DNA from: GCA-2732755 sp965228265 | GTDB taxonomy: Bacteria; Planctomycetota; Phycisphaerae; Phycisphaerales; UBA1924 | Direction of reading: 5' to 3' | Assembly (NCBI GenBank): GCA_965228265.1 | Contig: OZ245804.1 | Coordinates: forward strand, 1,550,001 to 1,614,000 | Length of the DNA: 64,000 nt | Shown: positions 62,680-64,000 of the stretch, in pieces | Numbering within the stretch: the stretch's first letter is position 1 | Layout: every line of letters begins with the position of its first letter | Program-made: the position numbers and the translations under genes | The notes under the pieces: model-generated | Told to the model about the DNA's origin: nothing | What the model saw: only the letters and a program-made list of their open reading frames with translations | The model's database searches: none

Positions 62680-64000
62680 TCAGAAGATCGTGGCCTGCTT
62701 GGGGTACCGAACGAGCATCATCGCCCGTTCGTGGTTCGCCCACTCGTCCCAGCCGAGCGTCTCGAGCAGCTCGATCCGTTGCTCGTAAAGATCCTTCTCG
62801 GGCTCGTCGCCGAGCTTGTCAGAGAGCATCGAAAGCGCCTTGCCGAAGCGCTCGTGCAGCATCTCGCGCTTCAGACGCAGATCGAAGTAGTCGTCGCTCT
62901 CGACCGAGGTCCACACGGCAAGGTCATCGATCGCGTCCTCGAAGGCCTCGATGGAGTCGCTGTCCTCCGCTGTCGCCTCGTCGCCGAGCGTCTCGGCGAT
63001 CTGCGCGTAGGCCGCGATGATGGCTTCCTTCTGCTCCTTCATCTCGTCGGCGAGATCCTCGTCGTAGGAGTCGCTGTCCTTGTCGTGGTTCTTGCCGAAG
63101 TACGCGGCCACCTTGTCTTCGTCGATCTGCTCCAGCACCGCCTGCGCCGCCGCGAGGACGAAGTCGGCGTCACGCTCGAGCTTGACCGCACGCTCCATCT
63201 GCTTCACAAGCACAGGCAGGTGGTTCGGCTCCTCGGCGAGCACCTCGTTGGCGATGGCGTCGAACGCCTCGGCGTCCTCCTCGGTCATGAGGTCGGCAAG
63301 CCGCTTGACCTTCAGATCACGGATGTCCTCACGCAGCTTGTCCAGTGCTGCCGGCTCCTCCTCGTCGTCGTCGCTCTTGGCGGCTTCGACCTCGGGCTTG
63401 TCGCTCGGCTTGTCGATGACTGTCATCGCCACGGGCCAGCCGCCCGGACGCGATGAGCTGCCGGACAGCTCGGTATCGCCGCCAAGCGTGAATGAACCCG
63501 TGAGCAGATCACCCGGCTTGACGAAGTCGGGCAGGCTCTTGGTCTTGGGCGTGGCCACGTAGCAGGGCACCGAGCCGCCCGCCTCGATCTCGGGCGATCC
63601 GAAGTTGCCCCGGCCGGCCAATGCCGCGTCGGGTGTGGAAGCGAAACTCAGTCGCACCGCGCTGGGGAGCTCGAACCCAACGATCACCGGCGCCTCCTTG
63701 AGCCGATCAAGCTCGCCCGGATCGTCGTGGCGCACGTGCAGCTTGAGTGTGTAGTCGCCCTCATCGAGATCGACATCGACATCCTCGCCCGCATTCACCT
63801 CGACCAGTTCGCCGTCCTTGCCCGTAATGGTCCAGAGGAACGACTCGTACACCTCCCACGCGTGCGGCGCCAACGAGATGGACGGGTTGATGTTGGCCCC
63901 GAGATCCTTCGGCACGCTGATCTCGTACTCGACGATGATCTCGTGCATCTGCCGGTCGTCGCTCAAACGGTCACGCACCGAGTCGAGGGCCCGGACCGTC
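62680..64000 (-). CDS. Tripeptidyl-peptidase II, C-terminal part (5' end outside window)
   Basis: About 440 C-terminal residues in a frame that stays open to the right edge. The sequence tracks the C-terminal half of eukaryotic TPP II: GDYTLKLHVRHDDPGEL (TPP2: GDYTIRLQIRHEQISDL), LREDIRDLKVKRLADL, NHLPVLVKQMERAVKLERD, AAQAVLEQIDEDKVAAYFG and a terminal LLETLGWDEWANHE...YPKQATIF (TPP2: LMKLLGWTHCAS...YPPDYCVF). The catalytic subtilisin domain lies outside. TPP II is a giant cytosolic exopeptidase that removes tripeptides. Its bacterial form is rare. An acidic insert (KSDDDEEEPAA) is present. Confidence 0.88.
   Translation of the reverse strand, partial: TVRALDSVRDRLSDDRQMHEIIVEYEISVPKDLGANINPSISLAPHAWEVYESFLWTITGKDGELVEVNAGEDVDVDLDEGDYTLKLHVRHDDPGELDRLKEAPVIVGFELPSAVRLSFASTPDAALAGRGNFGSPEIEAGGSVPCYVATPKTKSLPDFVKPGDLLTGSFTLGGDTELSGSSSRPGGWPVAMTVIDKPSDKPEVEAAKSDDDEEEPAALDKLREDIRDLKVKRLADLMTEEDAEAFDAIANEVLAEEPNHLPVLVKQMERAVKLERDADFVLAAAQAVLEQIDEDKVAAYFGKNHDKDSDSYDEDLADEMKEQKEAIIAAYAQIAETLGDEATAEDSDSIEAFEDAIDDLAVWTSVESDDYFDLRLKREMLHERFGKALSMLSDKLGDEPEKDLYEQRIELLETLGWDEWANHERAMMLVRYPKQATIF

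Overview
The window is high-GC bacterial DNA that reads as a planctomycete, most likely class Phycisphaerae (inference). The reasons are seven complete secreted proteins ending in a Pro-Ala/Thr/Gly-Pro motif, a hydrophobic stretch and an Arg cluster (PEP-CTERM-like); a subtilase with a GC-type dockerin tail; TPR-sulfotransferases; an N-terminal-domain-only asparaginase; and the C-terminal part of a tripeptidyl-peptidase II, a protease best known from eukaryotes. No tRNA, rRNA, CRISPR array, integrase or phage module was seen.

Layout. 1-2.0 kb: two PAP-CTERM-type secreted proteins. 2.2-9.1 kb: an HTH-like protein, typA, an ECF sigma / membrane anti-sigma-like / secreted 504-aa protein operon, and a B12-binding-fold protein. 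9.4-12.9 kb: two TPR-sulfotransferases on either side of rplU (L21). 12.9-18.7 kb: asparaginase-domain protein, lipoprotein, AsmA-like protein, RRM RNA-binding protein, a REP-associated tyrosine transposase with inverted REPs, and two exported proteins. 18.9-22.8 kb: a CMD/AhpD peroxidase with its Rrf2 regulator behind a perfect palindrome, a zinc-ribbon/lipoprotein pair, a PAP-CTERM protein and an SRPBCC protein.

23.0-24.9 kb: an AT-rich two-gene island (a DGQHR-domain protein and a HEPN-like partner) directly behind icd. This is the best candidate for an undescribed, possibly defensive, system. 24.9-33.2 kb: icd, an acyltransferase-3 membrane enzyme, an S10 carboxypeptidase, two paralogous exported Tyr/Asp/Gly-repeat proteins and a von Willebrand A protein. 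33.3-45.8 kb is mostly housekeeping: aroA, groS, apt, thyA-folA, a metallopeptidase with PDZ, purN with a STAS protein, a hotdog thioesterase, DinB-like and nadB. Two paralogous PAP-CTERM proteins sit inside it.

45.9-64 kb: full-length gcvP with a short leader that can fold in two ways, an STN/secretin-like protein with a polyglycine tail, sixA, two more paralogous PAP-CTERM proteins, the subtilase-dockerin, an Hpt plus REC-GGDEF signalling pair, a PagL-like lipid A deacylase, a SlyX-like protein, gpmI, two tiny lipoproteins, the PLP homeostasis protein (YggS), a PGRP-type amidase, two paralogous DUF481 beta-barrels and the TPP II C-terminus running off the right edge.

Two patterns cut across the window. 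Five pairs of neighbouring paralogs occur (sulfotransferases, Tyr/Asp/Gly-repeat proteins, two PAP-CTERM pairs, DUF481 proteins). At least eleven genes without a Shine-Dalgarno sequence have a TAnnnT-like hexamer ending 5-7 bases before the start codon, which fits leaderless transcription. Many genes end in clear GC-rich hairpins followed by T runs.
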